A stretch of DNA of 64,000 nt from Scilla litardierei (lineage: Eukaryota > Streptophyta > Magnoliopsida > Asparagales > Asparagaceae), in NCBI GenBank assembly GCA_030789695.1, contig CM061142.1, positions 283,900,165-283,964,164 of the forward strand. The letters run 5' to 3'. The translations under genes and the position numbers were made by a program. Shown here piece by piece: positions 44,963 to 55,288 of this stretch (position 1 is the first letter of the stretch; each line of letters opens with the position of its first letter). Under the pieces are notes generated by a model. It saw only the letters and a program-made list of their open reading frames with translations, had not been told where the DNA came from and did no database searches.

Positions 44963-45060
44963 CTGTTAAGGGGGAAACAAACATCAAACACATGAAATTA
45001 ATTAGGGTTTTTATAAAAATATAAATAGGTTGAGAAAACAACGGTAGATCGATTTCTTAC
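44963..45060 (-). other. Putative intron in the LTR leader of C
   Basis: On the minus strand CTCTCG|GTAAGAAATC at the donor and CCCCTTAACAG|CGATTT at the acceptor, 98 bases, AT-rich. The donor is a strong plant consensus. The 5' LTR copy is at 52400-52497; the A homologue is at 7295-7390. Confidence 0.65.
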
Positions 45061-45339
45061 CGAGAGGAGATGGAAGAAACACTCCGGAGAACCCTAGGAT
45101 CAGATCTGGAAGCGAATGGAGAAGTTTGGGGAAACTAGGGTTTTGGGGGATTTGGGGATTTTGATGGGTTTTGATGGAGATTTGGGGAAGATGAGGGGTA
45201 GATGGAGTGAAGGGATGGATTGGATGATGATTCTAGGGCTTGGAATGGAGAAATGGAGCTTGGAGGAAGATGGGGGCTGAAGGGGGAAGTTTTTTAGGGT
45301 TTTGGGTCGTGTTGGAGAAGAAGAAGTCGAATGGGTTGG

Positions 45340-45810
45340 GTTTAAATAGGCTAGGCTGGCGGCTGCCCAGAAATTAGGGTTTTAACACTGGTTAGTCGGT
45401 CAAAGAGAAACCACTGACCGACTAGTTTGGCAACTAGTCGGTCGGTCGACCAACGCAGACCGACTAAGTGTAAACAGTAACTCCTGAACGAAAATAGGAT
45501 TCTAGAGTTAGTCGGTCCATGAACAAGTACTGACCGACTAGTTTAGCATCTAGTCGGTCGATGAACGTTCTTAGACCGACTAAGAGTAAACAGTAACTGA
45601 TACAAAAATAATTTGATGAGTTAGTCGGTTCAAGAAGCATTGCTGACCGACTAGTTTGCAACCTAGTCGGTCAACCAACGTTCTTAGACCGACTAACGAT
45701 AAACAGTAACTCCTGAGAAATTTAGAAAGCTAACTAGTCGGTCCAAGAAGGATTGCCGACCGACTGGATCGTCATCTAGTCGGTCGGTGGCCCTTCTTAG
45801 TCCGGCTAAT
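45340..45810 (-). promoter_or_regulatory. C 3' LTR promoter: AGTCGGTC array plus TATA-like box
   Basis: Array 45392-45810, followed on the minus strand by CCTATTTAAACCC (45340-45347), about 45 bp downstream. The 5' LTR copy, the one that would drive transcription, is 52778-53247. Confidence 0.82.
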
Positions 45811-46078
45811 GAGCACAGAAAAGTACCGATACGGAGCGCGGGGCCCCGGGATCGATTCCTAAGACTCCTAGGCTTGATCTAATAGTTAGATACGACCGTT
45901 ATGAAGTCTGTCACGAATGACTAACTTCGAAATCGACAATCCTAAGGAAAAAGCGAGAAAATACGACAAATCGATCGAAAATGAAACCTACGGAGACGAA
46001 AACCACACAGAGGAGAAAATCCACCAAAACATATATTATATTATATTAAAATCAGATACAAGAAAAGCAGTCGTTACA

Positions 46079-46092
46079 TCCTCCCCAACTTA
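46079..46092 (-). other. Polypurine tract of chromovirus C
   Basis: On the minus strand TTAAGTTGGGGAGGA abuts the 3' LTR, preceded by TTCCGAGGACGGAATTT. This is identical in layout to A. Confidence 0.85.
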
Positions 46093-46124
46093 AGAAAAAT
46101 TCCGTCCTCGGAATTTCCAAAAAC

Positions 46125-49100
46125 TCACGAGTCCGGAAACAAAAGTGGGAAACGCTCTCGCATCTCATCCTCATTCTCCCAAGTAGACTCTCCAGGTGAA
46201 CCGTGTCGCCACATCACCCTCACAAGATTGACAATCTTGTTTCAAAGCGATTTCTGACGCCTGTCTAGAATCTGCACTGGATGCTGGTCATACGTCATAT
46301 CGGGGCGAACGGTAATCTCCGAAAAATCCACCGCATGAGACGGATCGCTAATGTATCGACGAAGCTGCGACACATGGAAAACATTGTGAACTCCTTCCAA
46401 AGATGGCGGCAAGGCCAAGCGATAAGCTACCTCGCCAACCCTCTCCAAAACGTCAAACGGTCCAATGTATCGCGGGCTCAACTTTCCACGCTTCCCGAAA
46501 CGAATCACACCACGATTCGGGGAAATCTTAAAGAACAATTGGTCGCCCGGCTGAAACTCTAAAGGACGACGTTTAGCATCCGCCCAATGCTTAAAACGGT
46601 CCTGAGCAATTCTCAACCTCTCCCGAATATTCCTGACGATATCCACGGCCTCCACGATCATCTCAGGTCCCAACAACTCCCGATCACCAACGTCATCCCA
46701 ACTCAGTGGCGATCGACATTTCCTCCCATAAAGAGCGGCGAATGGCACCATGCCAATACTCGCCTGGAAGCTGTTGTTGTAAGAGAACTCCACCAAATGT
46801 AGATGGTCCTCCCACGAACCCTTGAAATCCAACATGCACGCCCTCAGCATGTCTTCCAAAATCTGAATCGTCCTCTCGGACTAGCCATCCGTCTGCGGAT
46901 GGTACGCCGTGCTGAAACTCAGACGCGTACCCAAGCTCTTCTGCAAACTCTGCCAAAACTGAGATGTGAACCTCGTGTCTCTGTCAGACACGATACTCAC
47001 GGGGACTCCATGAAGTCACACAACTTCCTGCACGATTCACGTTACATCACTATCCAAACTAGGAAAAGGAAATAAAACGGAGAGTAAAAGAATTTTACCT
47101 CCATATATCTCCTCGCTAGCGCCTCAGTGGACGGTCCCACTCGGAACGGAATAAAGTGCGCAGATTTGGTCAATCGATCTACGATCACCCAAATCGCGTC
47201 ATTCTGCTTCGGACTCCGAGGTAGTCCAGTCACGAAATCCATAGTGATGTGCTGCCACTTCCACTCCGGAATCGGAAGCGGTTGTAGCAACCCGGCCGAA
47301 CGCTGATGCTCCGTCTTCACTTGCTGGCAAACCAAGCACTTGGCTACACTCCGAGCCACGCTCCTCTTCATACCATGCCACCAATAATTCAGACGAAGAT
47401 CCTGGTACATCTTGGTGCCACCAGGATGCACAGAATACGGCGAACTGTGTGCCTCCACCATCAGCTCCTCTCTGATATCCCCAGCAGGCACACACAACCT
47501 GGCTCCAAACCTCAGCGAGCCATCCTCATGAATCAAAAAGTCAGTCCGCAGACCGGCTTCCACCTGCTCCCGAATCCTCACCAGCTTCGGATCCTCGGCC
47601 TGGCCAGCCTTAATCCGATCCACGATCGTCGACTGTACCTGCATGTACATCAACGACGAAGCCTCTCCAGGAAGAACAATCTCCACACCAGACTCGCAAA
47701 AATCCTGCTGCAATCTCCACTGTGAGGTCAAAATCATCACCGCTGGAAGCCTACTCAAAGCATCCGGAACCACATTCACCTTGCCAGGGTGAAACTGCAA
47801 ATCAATATCATAATCCGCCATAAGCTCCAACCATCGACGCTGTCGCATGTTGAGCTCCTTTTGAGTGAAAATATACTTCAAGCTTTTGTGATCGGTGAAA
47901 ATCTTCACTTTCTCACTCAGCAGGAAGTGCCTCCAAATCTTAAGAGCAAACACAACGGCAGCCAACTCCAAATCATGCGTCGGGTAATTCTTCTCATGAA
48001 CCTTAAGCTGACGAGACGCATACGCCACAACATGCCCGTGCTGATGCAACACACAACTGAGACCCTTGCCAGAAGCATCACAAAAGATCTCAAATCCACC
48101 GCTGCGATCAGGCACAACAAGAATAGGGGCAGTCGTCAACCTCTCCTTCAGAACACCAAAAGTACCCTCACAATCACCCGACCAAAAAAAAGCAACATCC
48201 TTCCGCGTCAACCTGGTCATCGGCTCAGCAATACGGGAAAAGTCCTTAATGAATCGCCGATAATAACCAGCAAGTCCAAGAAAACTCCGAATCTCAGACG
48301 CTGACGACGGAACAGGCCACTCCCTGATGGCCCGAATCTTCTCAGGATCCACTGAAATACCATCTCCAGTCACCACATGCCCGAGAAAAGCAACTCGATC
48401 CAGCCAAAACTCGCACTTCGAAAACTTAGCATACAAACGATGCTTCCTCAAAATCTCCAACACCGTCCTTAAGTGCGAGGCATGCTCTTCCTCCGACTTC
48501 GAATAGATCAGAATGTCGTCAATGAAGATAACGACAAACTTATCCAAAAAGTCGTAGAAAATCAGGTTCATCAGATTCATGAAAACTGCAGGTGCGTTAG
48601 TTACGCCAAAAGGCATAACCACGAACTCATAGTGTCCATACTTCGTCCTGAACGCTGTCTTCGGAACATCTCCCTTCTTCACCTTCAACTGATGGTAACC
48701 ACTCCTCAAATCCAATTTAGAAAACACCCTCGAACCTCCAAGCTGATCAAAAATATCATCGATGCGAGGCAACGTGTATTTATTCTTAATGGTCACCGCA
48801 TTCAACTCCCGATAGTCCACGCACATGCGACGCGAACCATCCTTCTTCTTAACCAACAACACCGGTGCTCCCCACGGAGACACACTAGGATTAATATAAC
48901 CCTTCTGCAAAAGCTCATCCAACTGCTTCCGCAACTCTTCCAATTCTGCAGGTGCCATACGATACGGCGCCTTCGAAATCGGCTGCGCTCCCGGAACAAG
49001 ATCAATAGAAAATTCTAGAGCTCGATCAGGCGGCAAACCAGACATCTCCTCGGGGAAGACGTCGCCAAAATCTCGCACCACAGCTAGCCACTCCAGCTCC

Positions 49101-49518
49101 ATCTGCATAGCCACAGCCTCCACCGGCCTGGCCCGAAATCTGACAGGACCAAGCGAACTGCTACCACGACTGAACTCAAATACTGGATGTCCAGGAATCT
49201 CGAACACCACCTTCTTCCTCCTGCAGTCAATCGTAGCATAGAAGCTCGCCAGCCAATCCATCCCAAGAACTGCATCATAGTTGATGATGTCGTGGACAAT
49301 GAAATCAGCGAAAAGCTCATGTCCACAGACCACCAACGAGCAAGAATTGCAACCACGATGCACCGAGACCACACCATTCCCTGTAACGATATTCCAACTC
49401 TTGGGGAGAGGGGACGTCGACAAGGAATGCCTCTCCACGAAGCTCCGAGAAATAATGCACATCGATGCACCAGAGTCAAAGAGGACTCGTGCAGGAAATG
49501 TGCACACCAAAATCACAC
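46125..49518 (-). pseudogene. pol: Pol of chromovirus C: PR-RT-RH-INT-chromodomain, one stop
   Basis: Exon 1 (49518-47099) carries protease [15 protein letters not shown] with [25 protein letters not shown] and FIDDILIYS, RNase H with [13 protein letters not shown] and [12 protein letters not shown], and integrase with the zinc pair CLVCQQ and the catalytic D in [13 protein letters not shown]. Exon 2 (47027-46125) carries [17 protein letters not shown] D (region just upstream of 46859), the HPQTDGQSER region, GDQLFFKISPNRGVIRFG and a chromodomain. Lesions are a TGA at 46242-46244, where A has CAG, inside the chromodomain, and a TAG within the HPQTDGQSER/IQ region near 46881-46883. All earlier catalytic residues look intact. 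The two exons are in frame only if the 71-base intron is removed. Confidence 0.88.
47028..47098 (-). other. Putative intron inside integrase of C
   Basis: On the minus strand ATGGAG|GTAAAATTC and ATCGTGCAG|GAAGTT, 71 bases. Without splicing the frame shifts and stops at 47042. With splicing codons 47101-47099 and 47027-47025 are adjacent in frame. The A homologue is 72 bases. Confidence 0.8.
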
Positions 49519-49632
49519 CTAATCAATCAATTAACAATCAAACCCTAGTCTAGCAAACAAGCAAGTTCAAGCAAACAACATAATCTAGCAATCAAGACCA
49601 AATAGGAAAGTAATAGCTAGAATGAGGATTAC
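49519..49632 (-). other. Putative intron at the gag/protease junction of C
   Basis: On the minus strand GCAG|GTAATCC and GATTGATTAG|GTGTG, 114 bases, phase 1. Splicing joins gag to protease in frame; unspliced RNA stops just after gag. Confidence 0.75.
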
Positions 49633-50764
49633 CTGCGATAACCTCATCCACAGCCTCGCTATCCGCAGCGGTCATCAGAAAAGCCTGCCTCCTCGGCGGA
49701 GCAGCCTGCTGAAAAGCCTGCCTCTGCGGAACAAGAGCTACTCCACGTCCAGCAGGAACAGACGCTCGCTGCTGCAACGGCTGGACAGCAATATGTGCCT
49801 TCCAAGGCTGCTTCAACCTCGGGCACTCCCTGAGAGCATGGGCGGGATCTCCGCAGGCGATACATTGCCCCAAGAACCTCCTACACGATTCCTTGACATG
49901 GCCCTCCTTGCCACAAAAATGGCAAGTCCTCCGAGCAGGCCCTACTGGCCTCTTAAACTGAACAGGCTGGTTCGGCCTGAATCCAGGCCTAACCACAGCT
50001 CTCGCCTGTTCCACAGGCCTCTTCCCAGCACCAACCACAGACCCTCTCCTCTGGTTCACGAGCAGCTCCTGCCTCTTGGCAGCTACCAGAACCTTCTGAT
50101 AAGATTCCCGGTCAGAGGAGGTCACAAAACTCTGGAGCTCCGAAGCAAGCCCCTACAGGAACCTCTGAGCTCTCTCCTCAGCGTCCTGCACCATCTTTGG
50201 TGCAAACCGACTCAGCCTCATGAACTCTTGGTGATACATGTCCACCGACGAGTTCCCCTGCTTCAAATCGATAAAACGCTGCAGCATCTCCTCCTTGGCA
50301 GCCTTCGGGAAGAACTCACCCTCAAATCTGGCTTTGAAGGTAGCCCAAGCTATCGGCTCCACCAACAACTTCTCTTCTGCATCCCACCAATTCCTGGCGT
50401 TATCCTTCAGCTGCCTCTTCGCCAAATCAACCCATCCAGCCGGGGTGATCTTGGCCATCTTCAGATTGTCCTCGACGTTCCGAATCCACTCATCGGCAGC
50501 CAGAGGACCCTCAGAACCATCAAAATATGCGGGACCCAGCTCCCGAAATTGCTTCGCTCCTGGCTCAGAGCGAGGGGCATCCGGAAGAGCCCGGGCAGCT
50601 TGAGCAGGTGGAGCATTCTGGACTTGCAGAAGCACGCCCTGCTGCACTTGCATCATCTGCAGCATCATCCGCATCATCTCACCGCTGGTGGGTTCCCGCT
50701 CAGGCTCTTCATCATGAGGGAGCGCACCACTGCCCCCACCACGGGTGAAACGCCTTCCTGCCAT
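49633..50764 (-). pseudogene. gag: Gag of chromovirus C, one nonsense codon
   Basis: Starts MAGRRFTRGGGSG. The gag core has DNARNWWDAEEKL, FEGEFFPKAAKEE and MYHQEFMRLSRFAP, then CCHC knuckles CHFCGKEGHVKESC and CIACGDPAHALREC. A TAG at 50153-50155 splits it after ERAQRFL; A has CAT (His) there. Both halves are in the same frame. Apart from this stop and the intron the protein is complete at about 377 residues. The long antisense frame at 49622-50905 is a shadow. Confidence 0.92.
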
Positions 50765-50884
50765 CTAATGACACGGAAAACAAATCAGATTAGACTCATA
50801 GCTTATGACTCGAACGTCGAACTTAGTTTATTGGACATTCTAATATTATTATCGCTATTCCAAAGATCGCAGTTACAGAAGGAG

Positions 50885-50909
50885 ACCTGCATGGGCCACC
50901 ACTAAAACC
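50885..50909 (-). other. Primer-binding region of chromovirus C
   Basis: On the minus strand GGTTTTAGTGGTGGCCCATG follows the 5' LTR. It is the same sequence as at 32500-32530 (B) and nearly that of 8701-8723 (A). The priming tRNA is not recognised. Confidence 0.45.
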
Positions 50910-53515
50910 TGTCACGACCCGCTTCCCTAAAATGGAGGCGAGACGTGAAAAGGTCCGCACGAGAGTGGAGCTGTGAAGCCCCGAACCCGATAAGCGTCCA
51001 CAAATACATAAACAGGTCCCTGTAACCACAACAGAATAACAATAATAACACAAGGAGAGACTGAAATAAAATTCCACATCTCACAAAATGTCCAACATCA
51101 AAAATAAGTCCAACATCCAGAAAAGCCACCAGGCTAAAAGAAAAGAGTCTAAAGGCCCAGAACAAGGCCAACAAAAGAATACGACATAACAAAGTATAGG
51201 TGCTACGCACCGATAACAAAACAACTGTCTAACAAAAGTAAAACACACGAAGACACTAGGACTGGTCCCCAGTGTCCACGTACTCCCCGTCAAACACAAG
51301 CTCGGGCTCGGCGTCAGCAAACACCTCGTCCTCAACAAGGTACTCGGGCTCAGGATCTAACATGTGACACCCAAAAGAGTAAAGGGGCACATGTCAGCAA
51401 GTCTAAAAGACTTGGGCAAGGAAACTGAAGGTGAGGCATCTAGCAACCTAGCAGTTTAGTTTTAAGTAATGACATGGCAGTTAAACATGATGCAACAGTT
51501 TAAAAAGAGAGGCAAGCATGCACAATGTAGCAAAAGCTACCAAATCACTAATCACTTATCATTTATCACTTATCACTTATCACTTATCACTTATCACTTA
51601 TCACTTATCACTTATCACTTATCGCTTAGTGCATAGAGAGTCCACCTGCTGGCCAGCTCGTGGCTCAGGCCGCTTATCTCTACCACTATTAATCACTTGT
51701 CACTGGTAAACACTTAGTACATAGAGAGTCCACCTGCTGGCCAGCTCATGGCTCAGGCCGCTTATCTCTACCACTATTAATCACTTGTCAGTGGTAAACA
51801 CTTAGTACATAGAGAGTCCACCTGCTGGCCAGCTCGTGGCTCAGGCCGCTTATCTCTATCACTATTAATCACTTGTGCACTAGAGAGTCCACCTGCTGGC
51901 CGGAGTGGCGGATCAGGCCAACTCGGGGCTCAGGCCGCTTATCTCTTACCCCACCCATATGTGTCGAGCGTTGGGGTTTCCAACTCACTAAGCTCGCTTC
52001 TGGAACACGAGCCAGGAATATAATATTGTAGCGTGCGCTACGCAATCACGATGAATAATCACTATGCAAAGACATGAACAGATATTTGCGTACCGTTAAT
52101 TTAAATTAAACGTGACAGGCAAAATGCAATGACATGGCAATTAAATTGCGTACCGTTAATGGAAGGTAAACATGACATGGTAATTGTGCAACATGCTAAA
52201 TGTCGGAACTAGCTTCGTTGTCAAGCTAGTTCCCCAATTTGCGCCTAGGCGAGTATCATTTCGTCGCCTAGCCTCTTTTATGCCTACAACAAGCAAATGG
52301 CCTAAAACATGGCCTAAACCCTAAGTGGCAAGTTTCACTTGCCTAGCACCGGGGATGGCGACTACTTCGTCACGCGGATGCTATCTACGGGGGAAATCGC
52401 TGTTAAGGGGGAAACAAACATCAAACACATGAAATTAATTAGGGCTTTTATAAAAATATAAATAGGTTGAGAAAACAACGGTAGATCGATTTCTTACCGA
52501 GAGGAGATGGAAGAAACACTCCGGAGAACCCTAGGATCAGATCTGGAAGCGAATGGAGAAGTTTGGGGAAACTAGGGTTTTGGGGGATTTGGGGATTTTG
52601 ATGGGTTTTGATGGAGATTTGGGGAAGATGAGGGGTAGATGGAGTGAAGGGATGGATTGGATGATGATTCTAGGGCTTGGAATGGAGAAATGGAGCTTGG
52701 AGGAAGATGGGGGCTGAAGGGGGAAGTTTTTTAGGGTTTTGGGTCGTGTTGGAGAAGAAGAAGTCGAATGGGTTGGGTTTAAATAGGCTAGGCTGGCGGC
52801 TGCCCAGAAATTAGGGTTTTAACACTGGTTAGTCGGTCAAAGAGAAACCACTGACCGACTAGTTTGGCAACTAGTCGGTCGGTCGACCAACGCAGACCGA
52901 CTAAGTGTAAACAGTAACTCCTGAACGAAAATAGGATTCTAGAGTTAGTCGGTCCATGAACAAGTACTGACCGACTAGTTTAGCATCTAGTCGGTCGATG
53001 AACGTTCTTAGACCGACTAAGAGTAAACAGTAACTGATACAAAAATAATTTGATGAGTTAGTCGGTTCAAGAAGCATTGCTGACCGACTAGTTTTCAACC
53101 TAGTCGGTCAACCAACGTTCTTAGACCGACTAACGATAAACAGTAACTCCTGAGAAATTTAGAAAGCTAACTAGTCGGTCCAAGAAGGATTGCCGACCGA
53201 CTGGATCGTCATCTAGTCGGTCGGTGGCCCTTCTTAGTCCGGCTAATGAGCACAGAAAAGTACCGATACGGAGCGCGGGGCCCCGGGATCGATTCCTAAG
53301 ACTCCTAGGCTTGATCTAATAGTTAGATACGACCGTTATGAAGTCCGTCACGAATGACTTACTTCGAAATCGACAATCCTAAGGAAAAAGCGAGAAAATA
53401 CGACGAATCGATCGAAAATGAAACCTACGGAGACGAAAACCACACAGAGGAGAAAATCCACCAAAACATATATTATATTATATTAAAATCAGATACAAGA
53501 AAATCAGTCGTTACA
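50910..53515 (-). repeat. Chromovirus C 5' LTR
   Basis: 2,606 bp, partner of 43480-46078. It holds the active promoter copy (array 52829-53247, TATA-like 52778-52785), leader intron (52400-52497), leader repeats (51545-51900) and acidic leader ORF (51256-51363). Confidence 0.96.
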
Positions 53516-54423
53516 ATCACGCGAGCCCAATTAATCTCGCACCCTAAGAAAAGAGCGTAGATCAATTTCAAGAACGGCTGGGATGGGAGTGAAGAGGATC
53601 CATACTTAGGGAGGAGACATGACTTCAAGATCAGGTTAAGAACCCACGCATTCGGCTTAAAAGATTTCGAAGGAACACCAATGAATGCGGAGGGGATAAC
53701 CTGGAAAATCTCAGAAAGAATAGACTGATCCAAGGAAGAAATATCATCGACGGAAATGTCCGAAGGGAGGAGACCACACGATGAACAACCAAGAATCTCC
53801 CCCAAGATTTCTGCCGTGAGAACTATAGGAGTTCCCAAGACAGTCGACTCAATGGAGTGGCTGGCATCGTACTGGCCTCGAACGTGATTGGCATAGAACA
53901 ATTTCACGAGGCGAGGATACGGTTTGGGATTGGCCTTGGGGTCGTATCGGAGATAATCTAGAAGACCACTATAGGACAGAAGATCAGCAAGGCCGAGAAA
54001 ATCAGAAAACTGAACGTAATGCTCTAACAACAGTGGACAGTGCTCTATACGGTTGTATGCTGCGAGACACTGAGGGTCATCGCGGCACAACGATATGTCT
54101 ACACCGCCGACTGGCATAGGAGCTTTACCCTTAGCCTTACGGGTCTTCGGAGGTGGAGTGGGTTCCCTAGTAGGCTCATCCTCTGGGATAAATTCAGAGT
54201 CGGAATCGGGAGGAGTAGCCGGAGACTGAAGAATAGGCTTCTTGGTCTTAGATTTGCGTGGTTTAGCTATGGCAGTCCTAGGCTTCTTAGGAGGAGGCGA
54301 AGATGGAGAGGCTTGGGTTGACTTGGCACGACGCTTAGGCTTCGGGGGATTCCTAGGGTCGGAAGGCCCTACGGTCATAGGAGAAGCCCCGGAAGAGGCG
54401 ATAGGAATTCTCGTCTTAGCCAT
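53516..54423 (-). CDS. Third (env-position) ORF of E, N-terminal part
   Basis: Starts MAKTRIPIASSGASP. A basic, Pro/Lys-rich N-terminus with several candidate nuclear-localisation clusters (PKPKRRAKS, KPRKSKTKK) is followed by an acidic spacer. A folded region then contains LLEHYVQFSDFLGLADLL, LVKLFYANHVRGQYD, TPIVLTAEILGEILG and LIYALFLGCEINWARVI. The pattern resembles PF20167-type plant transposon proteins. Chromovirus C interrupts it at the ATCAC duplication, and the frame resumes at 43479; the undisturbed ORF would have about 555 codons. The nuclear-protein look argues against a true envelope. It is preceded by its own array and possible intron. Confidence 0.75.
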
Positions 54424-54443
54424 AGCACTACGAGCACAAGCAA

Positions 54444-54614
54444 CTGAAAACGAAGATCAAATATCCTAGTACAAACCCTAGAAGCTAACACAAACCCTAG
54501 AAATCAAGAAATTCGAAAATACAAACCCTAGGTTAAAACTATTAACCCTAGGAGCTAGATGAGATAAAATCGAACCCTAGGGTAGGAATCGACCAAGGAG
54601 AGGGAGGGAGATAC
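54444..54614 (-). other. Possible leader intron before the third ORF of E
   Basis: On the minus strand CTCCTAG|GTATCTCCC and CTTCGTTTTCAG|TTGC, 171 bases, T-rich with repeated CTAGGGTTTG. The ATG follows 20 bases after the acceptor. Confidence 0.45.
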
Positions 54615-54725
54615 CTAGGAGGTGGAGTCGACGGCGACGGACGGCGGCGATCGACGGAGAGATGGCCGGAAGTCGAAGGGTTTCGAGTGGGGGTTTGGGG
54701 TTTTCGGGCTGGAGCAAGAGAGAAT

Positions 54726-55108
54726 ACCGACTAAAAATGATTTTAGTCGGATGAATTAGAGTATAAGTCGGTCTGGAAACGAAAAGACTCAACTGCCCTA
54801 ACACACTTAGTCGGTCACAGTTCAAGAACTGACCGACTAGATTACGATCTAGTCGGTCGGCCAATGAGCTTGAACCGACTAAGTCGAAACAGAGGCACAG
54901 AGGGATTTTTAGGGCTAGATTTAGTCGGTCGCAGTATATTCACTGACCGACTAGTTTTCAATCTAGTCGGTCGGTAAGAGTACTGAGACCGACTAAAGAA
55001 AGAAAATGATAGGAGTTAGATATAGGCTTGATCTAGTCGGTCTGAGTTCATTTGCTGACCGACTAGATGAGCATCTAGTCGGTTGACAAGTGAACTTAGA
55101 CCGACTAG
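54726..55108 (-). promoter_or_regulatory. Internal AGTCGGTC array of E, upstream of third ORF
   Basis: Three to four inverted AGTCGGTC/GACCGACT units between pol and the third ORF, outside the LTR. On the minus strand they are followed by a pyrimidine-rich leader and the possible intron. A TATA box as clear as that of the LTR is not seen; CTTATACTC near 54765 is the best candidate. Confidence 0.65.
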
Positions 55109-55288
55109 AGGAGTCCAAAAGTTGATAATTGATTTCTCTTCACAAACCACTTGGATGAAACATCATAACTCACTCATTAGTCATCTAAATTACCCCATAA
55201 AACGTCAAAATCTTAAATACGACTTTCAAATACGAATTCGATCATAAATTCAAATATATCACATAAAATTCCCAAAAATTCAATAAAT

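Larger units (their letters stand above)
43480..46078 (-). repeat. Chromovirus C 3' LTR
   Basis: TGTCACGACCC...CAGTCGTTACA on the plus strand, 2,599 bp. It carries the leader ORF, heptamer and 88-bp repeats, leader intron, TATA-like box and inverted-motif array described separately. Confidence 0.96.
43480..53515 (-). mobile_element. Chromovirus C (Ty3/gypsy, Tekay-like), nearly intact
   Basis: LTRs 50910-53515 (5') and 43480-46078 (3'), target duplication ATCAC (43475-43479 and 53516-53520). Gag and pol each carry a single nonsense codon, and three putative introns are present. The LTR copies differ by few substitutions and a microsatellite length change, so it is young. It is inserted in the third ORF of Sirevirus E and related to A. 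Confidence 0.96.

Noticed and set aside
49622..50905. 427-codon open frame on the plus strand across gag of C
   Set aside because: It is antisense to a clear gag with conserved gag core and zinc knuckles, has no recognisable domain, and the homologous antisense frame in A is broken into pieces.
53354..53560. Small plus-strand frame spanning the right end of C and E sequence
   Set aside because: It crosses an insertion junction and matches no protein pattern.
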